Shown here piece after piece: positions 22,859-30,261 of a DNA stretch of 39,635 bases. Source of the DNA: an uncultured Clostridia bacterium (GTDB lineage Bacteria > Bacillota > Clostridia > Oscillospirales > CAG-272); NCBI GenBank assembly GCA_947630015.1, contig CANRFY010000018.1, positions 1 to 39,635 of the forward strand, read 5' to 3'. Positions within the stretch are counted from its first letter, which is position 1. Each line of letters begins with the position of its first letter. Position numbers and translations under genes: made by a program. Below the pieces are notes generated by a model, which saw only the letters and a program-made list of their open reading frames with translations, made no database searches and was not told where the DNA came from.

Positions 22859-23302
22859 ATGAACAAGCATAGGATAAAAATGGCGGCGGGGATGTCGCTT
22901 TCGGCGATGAGCGCCGCCGCGTCGGCATACGTGCTTTTGCTCTATTTGTCCGACGCGAGCGGGTCGGAGACGTTCGCCGTCACATCCGCGCATACGGGAA
23001 ACGTGCTTTGCCCCGTATCGGCGCTGACGCTCGTCGCCGCCGTATACTGCGTCTGTCTCACGTTCAACGCGCCGTTTTCGCTTCTGATGCGGGCGCTGCC
23101 TAACGCGGTCGTCGTGCTGTCGCTGCTCGTCGAAACGCTGACGGTGACGAATTTCTTCAATCACGCGATGGAGCTGATCACGAGCGATCTGTCGTGCGCT
23201 GTGATCGCGATATACGCGGCGCTGTCGCTGTTTATGTCGGCGGCGCTGTTCGACGCCGCGCGGTCGGCGGGAAAGCGCGGCGGGAACGGAGACGCGGAAT
23301 AA
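22859..23302 (+). CDS. small integral membrane protein of unknown function
   Basis: I do not recognise this 147-residue protein. It has four hydrophobic stretches, at about residues 9-30, 50-70, 80-100 and 113-133, joined by short loops, and a basic C-terminus. No catalytic motif or signal peptidase site is apparent. I use the ATG at 22859, which follows AAGGA at 8 bases and a good promoter; the open frame upstream to 22673 crosses the promoter. Its stop codon directly abuts the ATG of the HAD gene, so the two are co-translated and the protein may be a membrane partner of that enzyme. Confidence 0.65.
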   Translation: MNKHRIKMAAGMSLSAMSAAASAYVLLLYLSDASGSETFAVTSAHTGNVLCPVSALTLVAAVYCVCLTFNAPFSLLMRALPNAVVVLSLLVETLTVTNFFNHAMELITSDLSCAVIAIYAALSLFMSAALFDAARSAGKRGGNGDAE

Positions 23303-23968
23303 ATGAGCGGCACGATAAGGGCGTTCGTATTCGATATGGACGGGCTGATGCTCGACACGGAGCGGGTCGCGGCCATGTCGTTTGATTATGCCGGCGAAAA
23401 ATGCGGGATCGGCCGCGCCGGATACATCACGGAGCGCATTCTCGGCCTGTCTGCGGACGACGCGCGCCCCGTATGGCTCGCCGAGTTCGGCGGCGCATAC
23501 GACGAGGATAAGATGAACGAATACAGGCGCGAATTTTACGAAATGTATTGGCGGGACCACGACGTCCCCGTCAAGCCCGGACTTTATGAGCTGCTCGATT
23601 TTCTTGACGGACGCGGATACGCGCTCGCGGTCGCGTCGTCGACGGAGAGGGAGCGCGTGACGCGCCATCTTCGCTCCGTGCGCGTGCTTGACAGATTCGA
23701 CGCCGTCATATGCGGCGACATGGTGAAAAGATCGAAGCCCGACCCGCAGATATACGCCGCCGCTTGCGCGGCACTCGGCTTTGAGCCGCGCGAATGCTGC
23801 GCGCTCGAGGACGCGCGTTCGGGCGTCATATCGGCTCACGCGGCGGGATGCCGCGTCATAATTGTGCCTGATCTGTGGACGCCGGACGAGGCGGCGAGGC
23901 GGCTTGTGTACGCGGTCTGCCGCGATCTGTACGAGGTGCGCGAGCTTGCGGCGCGCGACGGATTCTGA
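23303..23968 (+). CDS. HAD-superfamily hydrolase (subfamily IA)
   Basis: This 221-residue phosphatase or phosphomutase has the nucleophile motif FDMDGLMLDTE at residues 9-19, the helical cap that follows, motif II in VASSTERERV, the motif III lysine in KRSKPDPQIY, and motif IV ALEDARSGVISAHAAG. The pattern is that of beta-phosphoglucomutase-like and phosphoglycolate-phosphatase-like members. The substrate cannot be assigned from sequence. It starts exactly where the upstream membrane protein gene ends. Confidence 0.87.
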   Translation: MSGTIRAFVFDMDGLMLDTERVAAMSFDYAGEKCGIGRAGYITERILGLSADDARPVWLAEFGGAYDEDKMNEYRREFYEMYWRDHDVPVKPGLYELLDFLDGRGYALAVASSTERERVTRHLRSVRVLDRFDAVICGDMVKRSKPDPQIYAAACAALGFEPRECCALEDARSGVISAHAAGCRVIIVPDLWTPDEAARRLVYAVCRDLYEVRELAARDGF

Positions 23969-23991
23969 TGCGAAAAATTTCGCTCGCGGGG

Positions 23992-24020
23992 TTGATTTTT
24001 CCATCCGTTTGTATTAAAAT
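23992..24020 (+). promoter_or_regulatory. promoter of fba
   Basis: TTGATT (23992-23997) and TAAAAT (24015-24020), 17-base spacer. Confidence 0.75.
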
Positions 24021-24061
24021 AATTGTTAGACCATAATCAATAAATCACAGGAGATCATAAA

Positions 24062-25015
24062 ATGGCAATCGTAACAACGAAAGAAATGTTCGCGAAGGCG
24101 TATAACGGCGGCTACGCCGTCGGCGCGTTCAACGTAAACAACATGGAGATCGTGCAGGGCATCACGGAAGCCGCGATCGCACAGCGTTCGCCGCTGATCC
24201 TTCAGGTCAGCAAGGGCGCTCGCGCATACGCGAAGCACGTATACCTGATGAAGCTCATCGAGGCCGCTATCGCGGACGCGCAGGAAACTGCCGGATTCGA
24301 TCTTCCGATCGCGGTCCATCTCGACCACGGCGATTCCTTCGAGCTTTGCAAATCCTGCATCGACGGCGGTTTCTCCTCCGTCATGATCGACGGCAGCTCC
24401 AAGTCGTTCAAGGACAACATCGAGCTGACGAAGAAGGTTGTCGAATACGCGCACGCTCACGGCGTCGTCGTAGAAGCTGAACTCGGTACGCTCGCGGGCG
24501 TCGAGGACGAGGTCAAGGTCTCGGCTGAGGATTCGTCCTACACGAAGCCCGAGCAGGTCGAGGAATTCGTCGGCGCTACGGGCTGCGACTCCCTCGCGAT
24601 CGCGATCGGTACGAGCCACGGCGCATACAAGTTCAAGCCCGGCACGAAGCCCCAGCTCAGATTCGACATCCTCGAGGAAGTATCGAAGCGCCTGCCCGGC
24701 TTCCCGATCGTGCTGCACGGTTCGTCCTCGGTCCCGCAGGAATTCGTAAAGATGATAAACGAAAACGGCGGCAATATGCCCGGCGCTATCGGCGTTCCGG
24801 AAGAGCAGCTCAGACAGGCGGCATCGATGGCGGTCTGCAAGATCAACATCGACTCCGATCTCCGTCTCGCTATGACGGCGTCGATCCGCAAGTATTTCAA
24901 CGAGCATCCCGATCACTTCGATCCCCGTCAGTACCTGAAGCCCGCTCGCGAGGCTATAAAGGCTATGGTGGAACACAAGATCGTGGACGTCCTCGGCTCC
25001 AACGGAAAGGCTTAA
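24062..25015 (+). CDS. fba: class II fructose-bisphosphate aldolase
   Basis: This 317-residue zinc aldolase interconverts fructose-1,6-bisphosphate with two triose phosphates in glycolysis and gluconeogenesis. Metal and substrate motifs are VGAFNVNNMEI, AVHLDHGDSFELCKSCIDGG (in parts), VEAELGTLAGVED, IAIGTSHGAYKF and IVLHGSSSVP, then KINIDSDLRLA. It is a complete class II member of normal length. GGAGATC lies just before the ATG, there is a separate promoter upstream, and the gene has a terminator of its own. Codons such as GCT and CGT are more frequent than in neighbouring genes, which fits high expression. Confidence 0.95.
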   Translation: MAIVTTKEMFAKAYNGGYAVGAFNVNNMEIVQGITEAAIAQRSPLILQVSKGARAYAKHVYLMKLIEAAIADAQETAGFDLPIAVHLDHGDSFELCKSCIDGGFSSVMIDGSSKSFKDNIELTKKVVEYAHAHGVVVEAELGTLAGVEDEVKVSAEDSSYTKPEQVEEFVGATGCDSLAIAIGTSHGAYKFKPGTKPQLRFDILEEVSKRLPGFPIVLHGSSSVPQEFVKMINENGGNMPGAIGVPEEQLRQAASMAVCKINIDSDLRLAMTASIRKYFNEHPDHFDPRQYLKPAREAIKAMVEHKIVDVLGSNGKA

Positions 25016-25037
25016 GCTTAAAAATAAAAAACAGGCT

Positions 25038-25059
25038 CGGGGCGTTTTAAAACGCCCCG
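25038..25059 (+). terminator. terminator of fba
   Basis: An 11-bp self-complementary stem (CGGGGCGTTTT with AAAACGCCCCG) 22 bases after the stop. The T-tract is weak. Confidence 0.75.
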
Positions 25060-25118
25060 TTAGTCATGTTTTGATGCGAATTTAATCAAAACTGTGAAAA
25101 GGGGGTGCGGAGTTTGCC

Positions 25119-25850
25119 ATGGTGCTGTTTGAACCATTCCGCGTAATGCCGCACGATGTGGACGCGGCCGGCCATATGAAGATATCGGCGCTGATGCGGT
25201 ATATGGAGGAGATCGCGTACAGACATATGAATAAAAACGGCCCGACGGCGGAGGCGCTGCGCGCCGAGGGGCGCGCGTTCGTGCTTTCAAGGATTATGCT
25301 CGTCGACGAATCCGCGCTCGTCCACGGCGACGAATTCGAGGTCGGGACGTGGGCGGAGCCGAGCGCGGGCGCCGCGTTCGGGCGCGCGTTTGTTGTGAAG
25401 GTCGGCGGGATCGAGGCCGCGAGGGCGAAAACGGTGTGGACGCTGTACGATTTCGGTGAGCATAAGATCGTGCGCGTGCGCGATTTCCCGTCCGATTACA
25501 ATGCAGAGGCGCCGATCGATATGGAGCTGCCGAGGCGGGTTTCGCTTCCGGCGAGCGTCGCATACGACGATTTTTCGCATCTGTGCGACAAGCGCGTCGA
25601 ATACGCCGACGTCGATGAAAACAGGCATATGAACAACACGGTCTATGCCGATATGTTCTGCGGCTGCGTGCCGGAGATCAGCCGAGACGGCCGGCGCGCG
25701 GCGACAGTTTTCATCAATTACAGCCACGAATGCGCGCTCGGCGAGGTGATCGCCGTCGACGGGATCGAAGTCGCGGGCGACGCATGGTATATGCGTTCGC
25801 GCAAGGCGGACGGAGCATTAAATGCGGAAGCGAGGATCACGTACAGATGA
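25119..25850 (+). CDS. acyl-ACP thioesterase
   Basis: This 243-residue protein has two hotdog domains in tandem, as in bacterial acyl-ACP thioesterases (the FatA/FatB-related family) that release free fatty acids from acyl carrier protein. The first domain has HDVDAAGHMKISALMRYMEE, of which the DAAGHM loop is typical. The second has YADVDENRHMNNTVYADMF with the Asn-His pair expected at the active site. Conserved tryptophans (TWAEP, VWTLYDF) fit the substrate tunnel. Chain-length preference cannot be read. GGGGGTG lies about 17 bases before the ATG, so the spacing is loose. The stop overlaps the start of the next gene (ATGA). Confidence 0.85.
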   Translation: MVLFEPFRVMPHDVDAAGHMKISALMRYMEEIAYRHMNKNGPTAEALRAEGRAFVLSRIMLVDESALVHGDEFEVGTWAEPSAGAAFGRAFVVKVGGIEAARAKTVWTLYDFGEHKIVRVRDFPSDYNAEAPIDMELPRRVSLPASVAYDDFSHLCDKRVEYADVDENRHMNNTVYADMFCGCVPEISRDGRRAATVFINYSHECALGEVIAVDGIEVAGDAWYMRSRKADGALNAEARITYR

Positions 25851-26404
25851 GGAAGCGTGAACGCACGATCGCGGTCGAAACTGACGACGCGGAGCTGGAA
25901 CGCGTGATCACGGCGTGGCTCGCCGACGCGGGCTACGAGATCGTGAGAAACAGTTCTGTCGCGAGCTTGTGCATCGTAGACACGGAAACGAGGCCGTACA
26001 AAGAGGACGGCGCGCTCAATCTCGTTTATAGAAAGGGACGGCGCGGCGCGGAGCTTGAGCGGCCGTTTACGAAAACGGAGTTTATGACTGCGGTGGCGAA
26101 AAACGCGCAGAGCGATCCGCGCGGCGAGATCTCGTTCGACGACGAAAAGCGCGCCGTTCGGTATCGAGGCGGCGAGGTCATTTTGACGAAAAAGGAGTAT
26201 GAGATACTGCGCCGCATTGCGGATGCGGGCGATCGCGGCGTCGCGCGCGATGAGATAACCGCGATCGCGGGATCGGGGAAAAAGGATACGAACGCCGTCG
26301 ACGTCTATATTTGCTTTCTGCGCAGAAAGCTCGAACAGCTCACAGGCCGCAAGCTGATCAAAACGCTGCGGAATTTCGGGTACGTCTTCGACGGAAGCGT
26401 GTGA
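25847..26404 (+). CDS. OmpR-type winged-helix regulator with a degenerate receiver half
   Basis: This 185-residue protein ends in a clear OmpR/PhoB-type winged helix (about residues 95-185), with EVILTKKEYEILRRIADAG, a NAVDVYICFLRRKLE recognition-helix stretch, and IKTLRNFGYVF. The N-terminal about 90 residues are shorter than a 120-residue receiver: only IVDTE and PFTKTEFM recall the phosphoacceptor and conserved lysine regions. It may be an atypical, phosphorylation-independent regulator. The ATG at 25847 overlaps the thioesterase stop by four bases, so the two are translationally coupled and the regulator may control lipid genes. No histidine kinase is nearby. Confidence 0.8.
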   Translation: MRKRERTIAVETDDAELERVITAWLADAGYEIVRNSSVASLCIVDTETRPYKEDGALNLVYRKGRRGAELERPFTKTEFMTAVAKNAQSDPRGEISFDDEKRAVRYRGGEVILTKKEYEILRRIADAGDRGVARDEITAIAGSGKKDTNAVDVYICFLRRKLEQLTGRKLIKTLRNFGYVFDGSV

Positions 26405-26482
26405 GAGGGGGCCGCGCCGCGGCCCGCGCCCGCGGATCGGCTAAGGCGCGCATTAGCCATCGCTGGGGCGGAGAAGGAGTTT
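26405..26482. other. gap between the winged-helix gene and the large non-coding element
   Basis: It holds a GC-rich hairpin GGGCCGC-GCC-GCGGCCC (26409-26425) without a T-run, a possible weak terminator. No gene is seen. Confidence 0.55.
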
Positions 26483-27222
26483 TCTTAGCGATTCTCGCCA
26501 TACATTATCTAAAACTTTTGCAAAGTTAAAAAAGAGTTAAGGGTCTCTTTGCTGGCCGGCAAAGATACGCGCGAGCAACGGACTTTCCTTTGCAATTCTA
26601 TCCTTTACTTTTCACAAACTTTTTCAAAGTTTTTAAATTATGTTAAGGGCCTCTTTCTCGCAAGAAAGAGGCCCTTAACGATCCCGAAAGAGGCTCCCGT
26701 GTGGCGTCGATGTTATTCAATCGGCGGAAAGAATCGCTTCGGGCGTAAACCGCGATGAGATGTCGTCAAAATTGATTGTGCCTCCGCGCGGCGCGTCGAG
26801 ATCGATGCGATTCTGTCGCAAACGGGATGAGACTGGCATCGTCAGATTCCGCTCGTGTCGTGCGAACAAATGGGATTCACAAGGAGATACGAGACGGTTC
26901 GTGCCGGTTGGCGCGCAGTGTCGTGCATCCGTGAGGGTTTATGTCAGTGCAAACGCGATCTCACTAACTGCAAACAGCTCCCACGCGGACTGATTTGACT
27001 GCGCCGTCTGAGCCGTCGCGATCGATCCGACGCTGGTAGCGACGGACATCGCACGCGTTCGGTGCGCGCAGGTGAGGCTGGAAAGCCTACGGCACAGGGA
27101 GTGAGGTGCGGCGATAGAGGAAGCGCATCGCGAAGAGCTGTTCGCAGTTAGCCTCAGCGCGTTGTTCTTTTGGAGAGGGGGTATGGGGGAGGACCCTTTC
27201 TTTTGAAGAAAGGGTCCTCATC
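26483..27222 (+). repeat. large non-coding element E, copy 1 (about 740 bp)
   Basis: From about GCGATTCTCGCC to the closing hairpin GAGGACCCTTTC / GAAAGGGTCCTC, this stretch matches 38073-38802 on the same strand; from 26641 to the end roughly nine positions in ten agree in my hand alignment, with a net length difference of only 3 bases. It starts with AAAACTTTTGCAAAGTTAA and a variable hairpin, then a perfect 18-bp stem at 26642-26679. A 450-bp body follows with clear hairpins (for example TCCGACGCT/AGCGACGGA and CGCAC/GTGCG at about 27027-27068, and AGGCT/AGCCT near 27073). There is no credible protein: reading frames differ between copies and most substitutions would be nonsynonymous. I do not recognise a known RNA family. 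Confidence 0.8.
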
Positions 27223-27400
27223 CCAAGTGCGTATTTGAGGAAAGGGTCCTCATCCCAAACCAGCTCTTAGCAAAAAAATATCCTCATCCCAAACCAATCT
27301 TTGTGCGGAAGGACCCTCATCCCAAACCAATCTTTGCGCGAAAGGACCCTCATTCCAATCAGCCTTTACCGAAAATATCCTCATCCCCAATTGCCTTTTA
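27207..27400. repeat. degenerate minisatellite, about 33-bp period, six units
   Basis: The phrase CCTCATCCCAAACCAATCTT recurs with variation: the CCTCA begins at 27216, 27248, 27282, 27315, 27348 and 27379 (steps 32, 34, 33, 33, 31). It starts in the right arm of the closing hairpin of element E copy 1 and runs toward feoA. Copy 2 of the element does not have it. It is not a CRISPR: the repeated part decays gradually and there are no unique spacers of equal length. Confidence 0.85.
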
Positions 27401-27493
27401 TGCGCAAACGAAGCTTTTGTACAAACCGTACCATTCAATATTTATCTATGCGCATTGCCCCACCCCCTCCTCCTCTCCCATCCCCCATGCATC

Positions 27494-27513
27494 TATGCCG
27501 CTGCTGCGGCATA
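27494..27513. promoter_or_regulatory. hairpin in the feoAB leader region
   Basis: An 8-bp stem TATGCCGC/GCGGCATA around TGCT, followed by AT-rich sequence and ATTTTTTG. It could be an attenuator or operator before feoA. No convincing -35 and -10 pair or Fur box is visible in 27400-27551; the 27400-27493 stretch is C-rich and has nothing else I can name. Confidence 0.35.
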
Positions 27514-27551
27514 AATATATATGTAGATTTTTTGCGCCGGAGGGAAACGGA

Positions 27552-27779
27552 ATGAAGCTTTGGGAGCTGGCGCGCGGCGTCGACGGCACGGTGACGGAGG
27601 TCGACGGCAAAGACGCGCTGACGGCGCGCCTCGGCGATCTCGGATTTGTGCGCGGGACGCACGTCCGCGTGGACAGGATCATATCGGGCGGCGAGCTGTA
27701 TGCGGTCACGCTGCGCGGATATACGCTGACGCTGCGGCGCGGCGACGCGGACGCGATCTCGGTCAAATGCGATTCGTGA
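27552..27779 (+). CDS. feoA: ferrous iron transport accessory protein FeoA
   Basis: This 75-residue protein has the SH3-like FeoA fold signature: a start KLWELARGVDGTVTEV, then ARLGDLGFVRGTHVRV, then the pair of strands around VTLRGYTLTLRRGDADAI. FeoA works with the membrane permease FeoB in Fe(II) uptake. The ATG at 27552 is preceded by GGAGGG at about 8 bases; the long in-frame extension upstream is spurious minisatellite. The last 13 bases overlap the start of feoB. Confidence 0.9.
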   Translation: MKLWELARGVDGTVTEVDGKDALTARLGDLGFVRGTHVRVDRIISGGELYAVTLRGYTLTLRRGDADAISVKCDS

Positions 27780-29509
27780 TCGCGGGCAATCAGAACGGCG
27801 GCAAATCGACCGTCTTCAATCTTCTGACGGGCGAGAGCCGCCGCTCGGGGAATTACCCGGGCGTCACGGTCGACATCGGGGAGGGCGAGATGCGAGGCGG
27901 CGTGACGCTGTACGATCTGCCCGGGATATATTCGCTGCGCGCGCATTCGGGCGAGGAAAACGTCACGACGGAGGCGCTTGCGGCCGGCGATTACGACGGA
28001 ATATTGAACGTCGTCGACGGGACCTGTTTGCAGCGCGGACTTTATCTGACGCTTCAGCTTGCGGCGACGGGGATTGAGACAGTCGTCGCCGTCAGCATGG
28101 CGGACGAGGTGAAGCGGCGCGGCGGTGTGATCGATGTGGAGCGGATGCGGCGCATGATCGGCAAAAACGTGATCGCAGTGGTGGGAATATCGTGCGTAAC
28201 GGGCGAGGGAATCGATGAAATGAAGGCTGCAATCAGATCGGCGCGTCCGCGCCCGCACGTCCGCGTCGACATCGAGCCAAGCGACGCGGAGTCGTTATAC
28301 AGGCGCGTCGACGAAATATGCCGCCTGTGCGTCAATGTGCCGGCGCGAAAGCCTCAGCGCCTCGACGATATTTTTCTCGGCAGATTCGCGCCGCTTGCGT
28401 TTTTTGCGCTCGCGGCGATCGTATTTGCCGTCACGTTCGGCGTCGGCGGAGCCGCGTCGGATCGCTTGACGGACCTGATCGGCCTGCTCGGCGGACGTGT
28501 GCGCGCGCTTTTGACGTCGTGGGGAGTGCCGCCGCCCGTGACGGCGCTGGCCGCAGACGGCGTGATCGGCGGGGTGGGAGCCGTCCTCGGATTTTTACCG
28601 ACCGTGATGCTTTTGTGGTTTTTCATGGCGATGCTCGAGGATTCGGGACTGATGGCGCGCGCCGCCGTGATCGCGGATCGTCCGATGAGGGCGGTCGGGT
28701 TGTCGGGACGGTGCGCGGCGCCGCTGCTATTCGGATTCGGATGCACGGTGCCCGCCGTGATGGCGGCGCGGACGGTGACGGACGCGGACGGGCGTGGGGA
28801 TCGCGCGCGTCTGCGCACGATAATGGCGGCGCCGTTTATGAGCTGCGGGGCGAAGCTGCCCGTTTACGCGATGTTCGCGCGCGCGTTTTTCCGCGGGTAT
28901 GAGATAGTCGCGATCGGAGCCATGTACGCGCTCGGGATCGCGGCGGGAGCGGCGGCGCTTTGCTTCGGACGGCGCGGGAAGCCTCCGGCGCTGACGCTCG
29001 AGCTGCCGCCGTACAGGATGCCGCGCGCCGCGTCCGTACTAAAAAAGACTCTCGACCGCGCGCGCGGATTTCTGTCGCGGACGTTTACCGTCATACTTTT
29101 GACGTCGACGGCCGTATGGGCGCTGTCGTCGTTCGATATCGGATTTTCATACGTCGCGGACGTCGGCGACAGTATGCTCGCCGACGCGGGACGCGCGATC
29201 GCTCCGCTGCTGTCGCCGCTCGGATTCGGCGACTGGAGAGCGGCGTCAGCGCTCGTGGCCGGAATCGGGGCGAAGGAATCTGTCATGAGCGTACTGACGG
29301 TGCTGTCGGGAGGGATCGAATCGATGTTCACGCCGGCGTCGGCGGCGAGCTTTTGCGTATTCGTGCTGCTGTATACGCCGTGCGCAGCAGCGCTGTCGAC
29401 GATAGCGGCCGAGGCCGGAAAAGGACGCGCCGCGGCTGCGGCCGCCGCGCACGCCGCTTTGGCATGGTGCGCGTCGTTTATCGTTTATACCGTGTGCAGA
29501 CTGTTTTAA
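27767..29509 (+). CDS. feoB: ferrous iron permease FeoB (compact form)
   Basis: This 580-residue protein has an N-terminal G domain and a polytopic membrane domain. G1 is GNQNGGKS (residues 7-14), with a G2 threonine in NYPGVTVD and G3 DLPG (50-53). The G4 position reads SMAD (110-113) instead of NxxD, so the guanine-binding asparagine is a serine. The membrane part has two gate modules: GFGCTVPAVMAARTV, FMSCGAKLPVYAMFARAFF and ELPPYRMP, then LVAGIGAKESVMS and LLYTPCAAALSTI. FeoB proteins are usually 650-770 residues; this one is short mainly in the loops and lacks the C-terminal FeoC-like region. The start overlaps feoA by 13 bases. Confidence 0.92.
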   Translation: MRFVIAGNQNGGKSTVFNLLTGESRRSGNYPGVTVDIGEGEMRGGVTLYDLPGIYSLRAHSGEENVTTEALAAGDYDGILNVVDGTCLQRGLYLTLQLAATGIETVVAVSMADEVKRRGGVIDVERMRRMIGKNVIAVVGISCVTGEGIDEMKAAIRSARPRPHVRVDIEPSDAESLYRRVDEICRLCVNVPARKPQRLDDIFLGRFAPLAFFALAAIVFAVTFGVGGAASDRLTDLIGLLGGRVRALLTSWGVPPPVTALAADGVIGGVGAVLGFLPTVMLLWFFMAMLEDSGLMARAAVIADRPMRAVGLSGRCAAPLLFGFGCTVPAVMAARTVTDADGRGDRARLRTIMAAPFMSCGAKLPVYAMFARAFFRGYEIVAIGAMYALGIAAGAAALCFGRRGKPPALTLELPPYRMPRAASVLKKTLDRARGFLSRTFTVILLTSTAVWALSSFDIGFSYVADVGDSMLADAGRAIAPLLSPLGFGDWRAASALVAGIGAKESVMSVLTVLSGGIESMFTPASAASFCVFVLLYTPCAAALSTIAAEAGKGRAAAAAAAHAALAWCASFIVYTVCRLF

Positions 29510-29512
29510 AAC

Positions 29513-29548
29513 AAAAAACCGCGGACGCTTCTGCGTCCGCGGTTTTTT
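29513..29548. terminator. bidirectional terminator between feoB and rpsT
   Basis: A 16-bp perfect stem (29513-29528 with 29533-29548) with A-run and T-run arms, between convergent genes. Confidence 0.95.
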
Positions 29549-29561
29549 ATTGTGATTTGAT

Positions 29562-29825
29562 TCAGGCGAGCTTTGAAAGAGCTTTTGTGAACTGGCTCTT
29601 CTTGCGCGCGGCGTTGTTCTTGTGGATGATCCCCTTAGCAACGCCCTGATCGAGCTTCTTGACCGTATCGCGATAGATCGCCGCAGCGGCAGTCTTGTCG
29701 CCTGCTTCGAGAGCGGCGTTGTACTTACGGATCTGAGTATGGAGCGCGGACTTGTACATTCTGTTCTGGAGATTCTTCTTCTCCGCCACGAGAACGCGCT
29801 TCTTCGCCGATTTGATGTTGGGCAT
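29562..29825 (-). CDS. rpsT: 30S ribosomal protein bS20
   Basis: This 87-residue basic helical protein binds 16S rRNA early in small-subunit assembly. MPNIKSAKKRV at the start, NRMYKSALHTQIRK in the middle and KGIIHKNNAARKKSQ near the end are the family hallmarks. Length is normal. AAGGAGG lies 7 bases before the ATG. It is monocistronic, ends at a shared terminator and is divergent from rpoB. Confidence 0.97.
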   Translation of the reverse strand: MPNIKSAKKRVLVAEKKNLQNRMYKSALHTQIRKYNAALEAGDKTAAAAIYRDTVKKLDQGVAKGIIHKNNAARKKSQFTKALSKLA

Positions 29826-29920
29826 CTGTTTTCCTCCTTAACGAAATGATGAGTGAATATCGACAGCGGCGCCTGAGAGGGTGCGCACGCCGCTTACAGC
29901 CACTTATATGCGAACATCTT

Positions 29921-29949
29921 ATAATAGCATATGAAAATGAAAAAAACAA
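29921..29949 (-). promoter_or_regulatory. probable promoter of rpsT
   Basis: Minus-strand TTGTTT (29949-29944) and TATTAT (29926-29921), 17-base spacer. It would give a leader of about 90 bases. Confidence 0.6.
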
Positions 29950-30124
29950 TACCCTAAATGAAAAATCCGCAAATTTTTTAGTTTCGTCGGCACGGCGCGG
30001 CGGCTTTCCGATAATCGAAAAATTTACAAAAAATTCACAAGTAAACATTTTGTAAATATTTGATTAACATATCGCAAAATGGTGAAAAAATCCGGCCATT
30101 ATTCAAAGAATTTAAGGTTGGTTC

Positions 30125-30153
30125 TTGACAAGCGGGGGCTTGGGTGATAGAAT
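30125..30153 (+). promoter_or_regulatory. promoter of rpoBC
   Basis: TTGACA (30125-30130) and TAGAAT (30148-30153), 17-base spacer. Confidence 0.85.
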
Positions 30154-30261
30154 TATAAACTGCGTTGATATCGCACTAAACATACAATAATCTATATACC
30201 CGCGCGGGAAAAAATCCCATAAGTCGGGCGGGATCTGCGAATGAAGGAGTGACAGACCAAG

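Larger units (their letters stand above)
29826..30261. other. divergent rpsT-rpoB intergenic region
   Basis: A 436-base AT-rich region with no gene. The rpsT side holds a GC hairpin in the leader (GCGGCG.../...CGCCGC at about 29868-29894) and a probable promoter at 29921-29949. The middle has an inverted TTTACAAA / TTTGTAAA pair (30023-30030 and 30049-30056) that could be a regulator site. The rpoB side has a promoter at 30125-30153 and a leader of about 100 bases with small CCCG/CGGG hairpins near 30199-30236. Confidence 0.6.

Noticed and set aside
26760..26993. Open reading frame of 77 codons inside element E copy 1, with a 118-codon relative in copy 2 (38361-38717).
   Set aside because: The shared part aligns, but the frame stops at different places, has no ribosome binding site, and most of the substitutions between copies would change amino acids; it reads as arginine-rich noise of a GC-rich RNA-like sequence.
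26483..27222. Element E as a group II or group I intron.
   Set aside because: I see no GTGYG start, no 34-nt domain V hairpin, no group I core, and no intron-encoded reverse transcriptase or homing endonuclease; the copies lie between genes rather than within them.
27207..27400. CRISPR array upstream of feoA.
   Set aside because: Units are about 33 bp in total with gradual decay and no equal-length unique spacers; there are no cas genes in the window.
27250..27438. Minus-strand 62-codon frame with an 11-residue repeat (WDEGPSAQRLV).
   Set aside because: The repeat is explained by the 33-bp minisatellite; there is no start signal and the period drifts by one or two bases between units, which breaks the frame.
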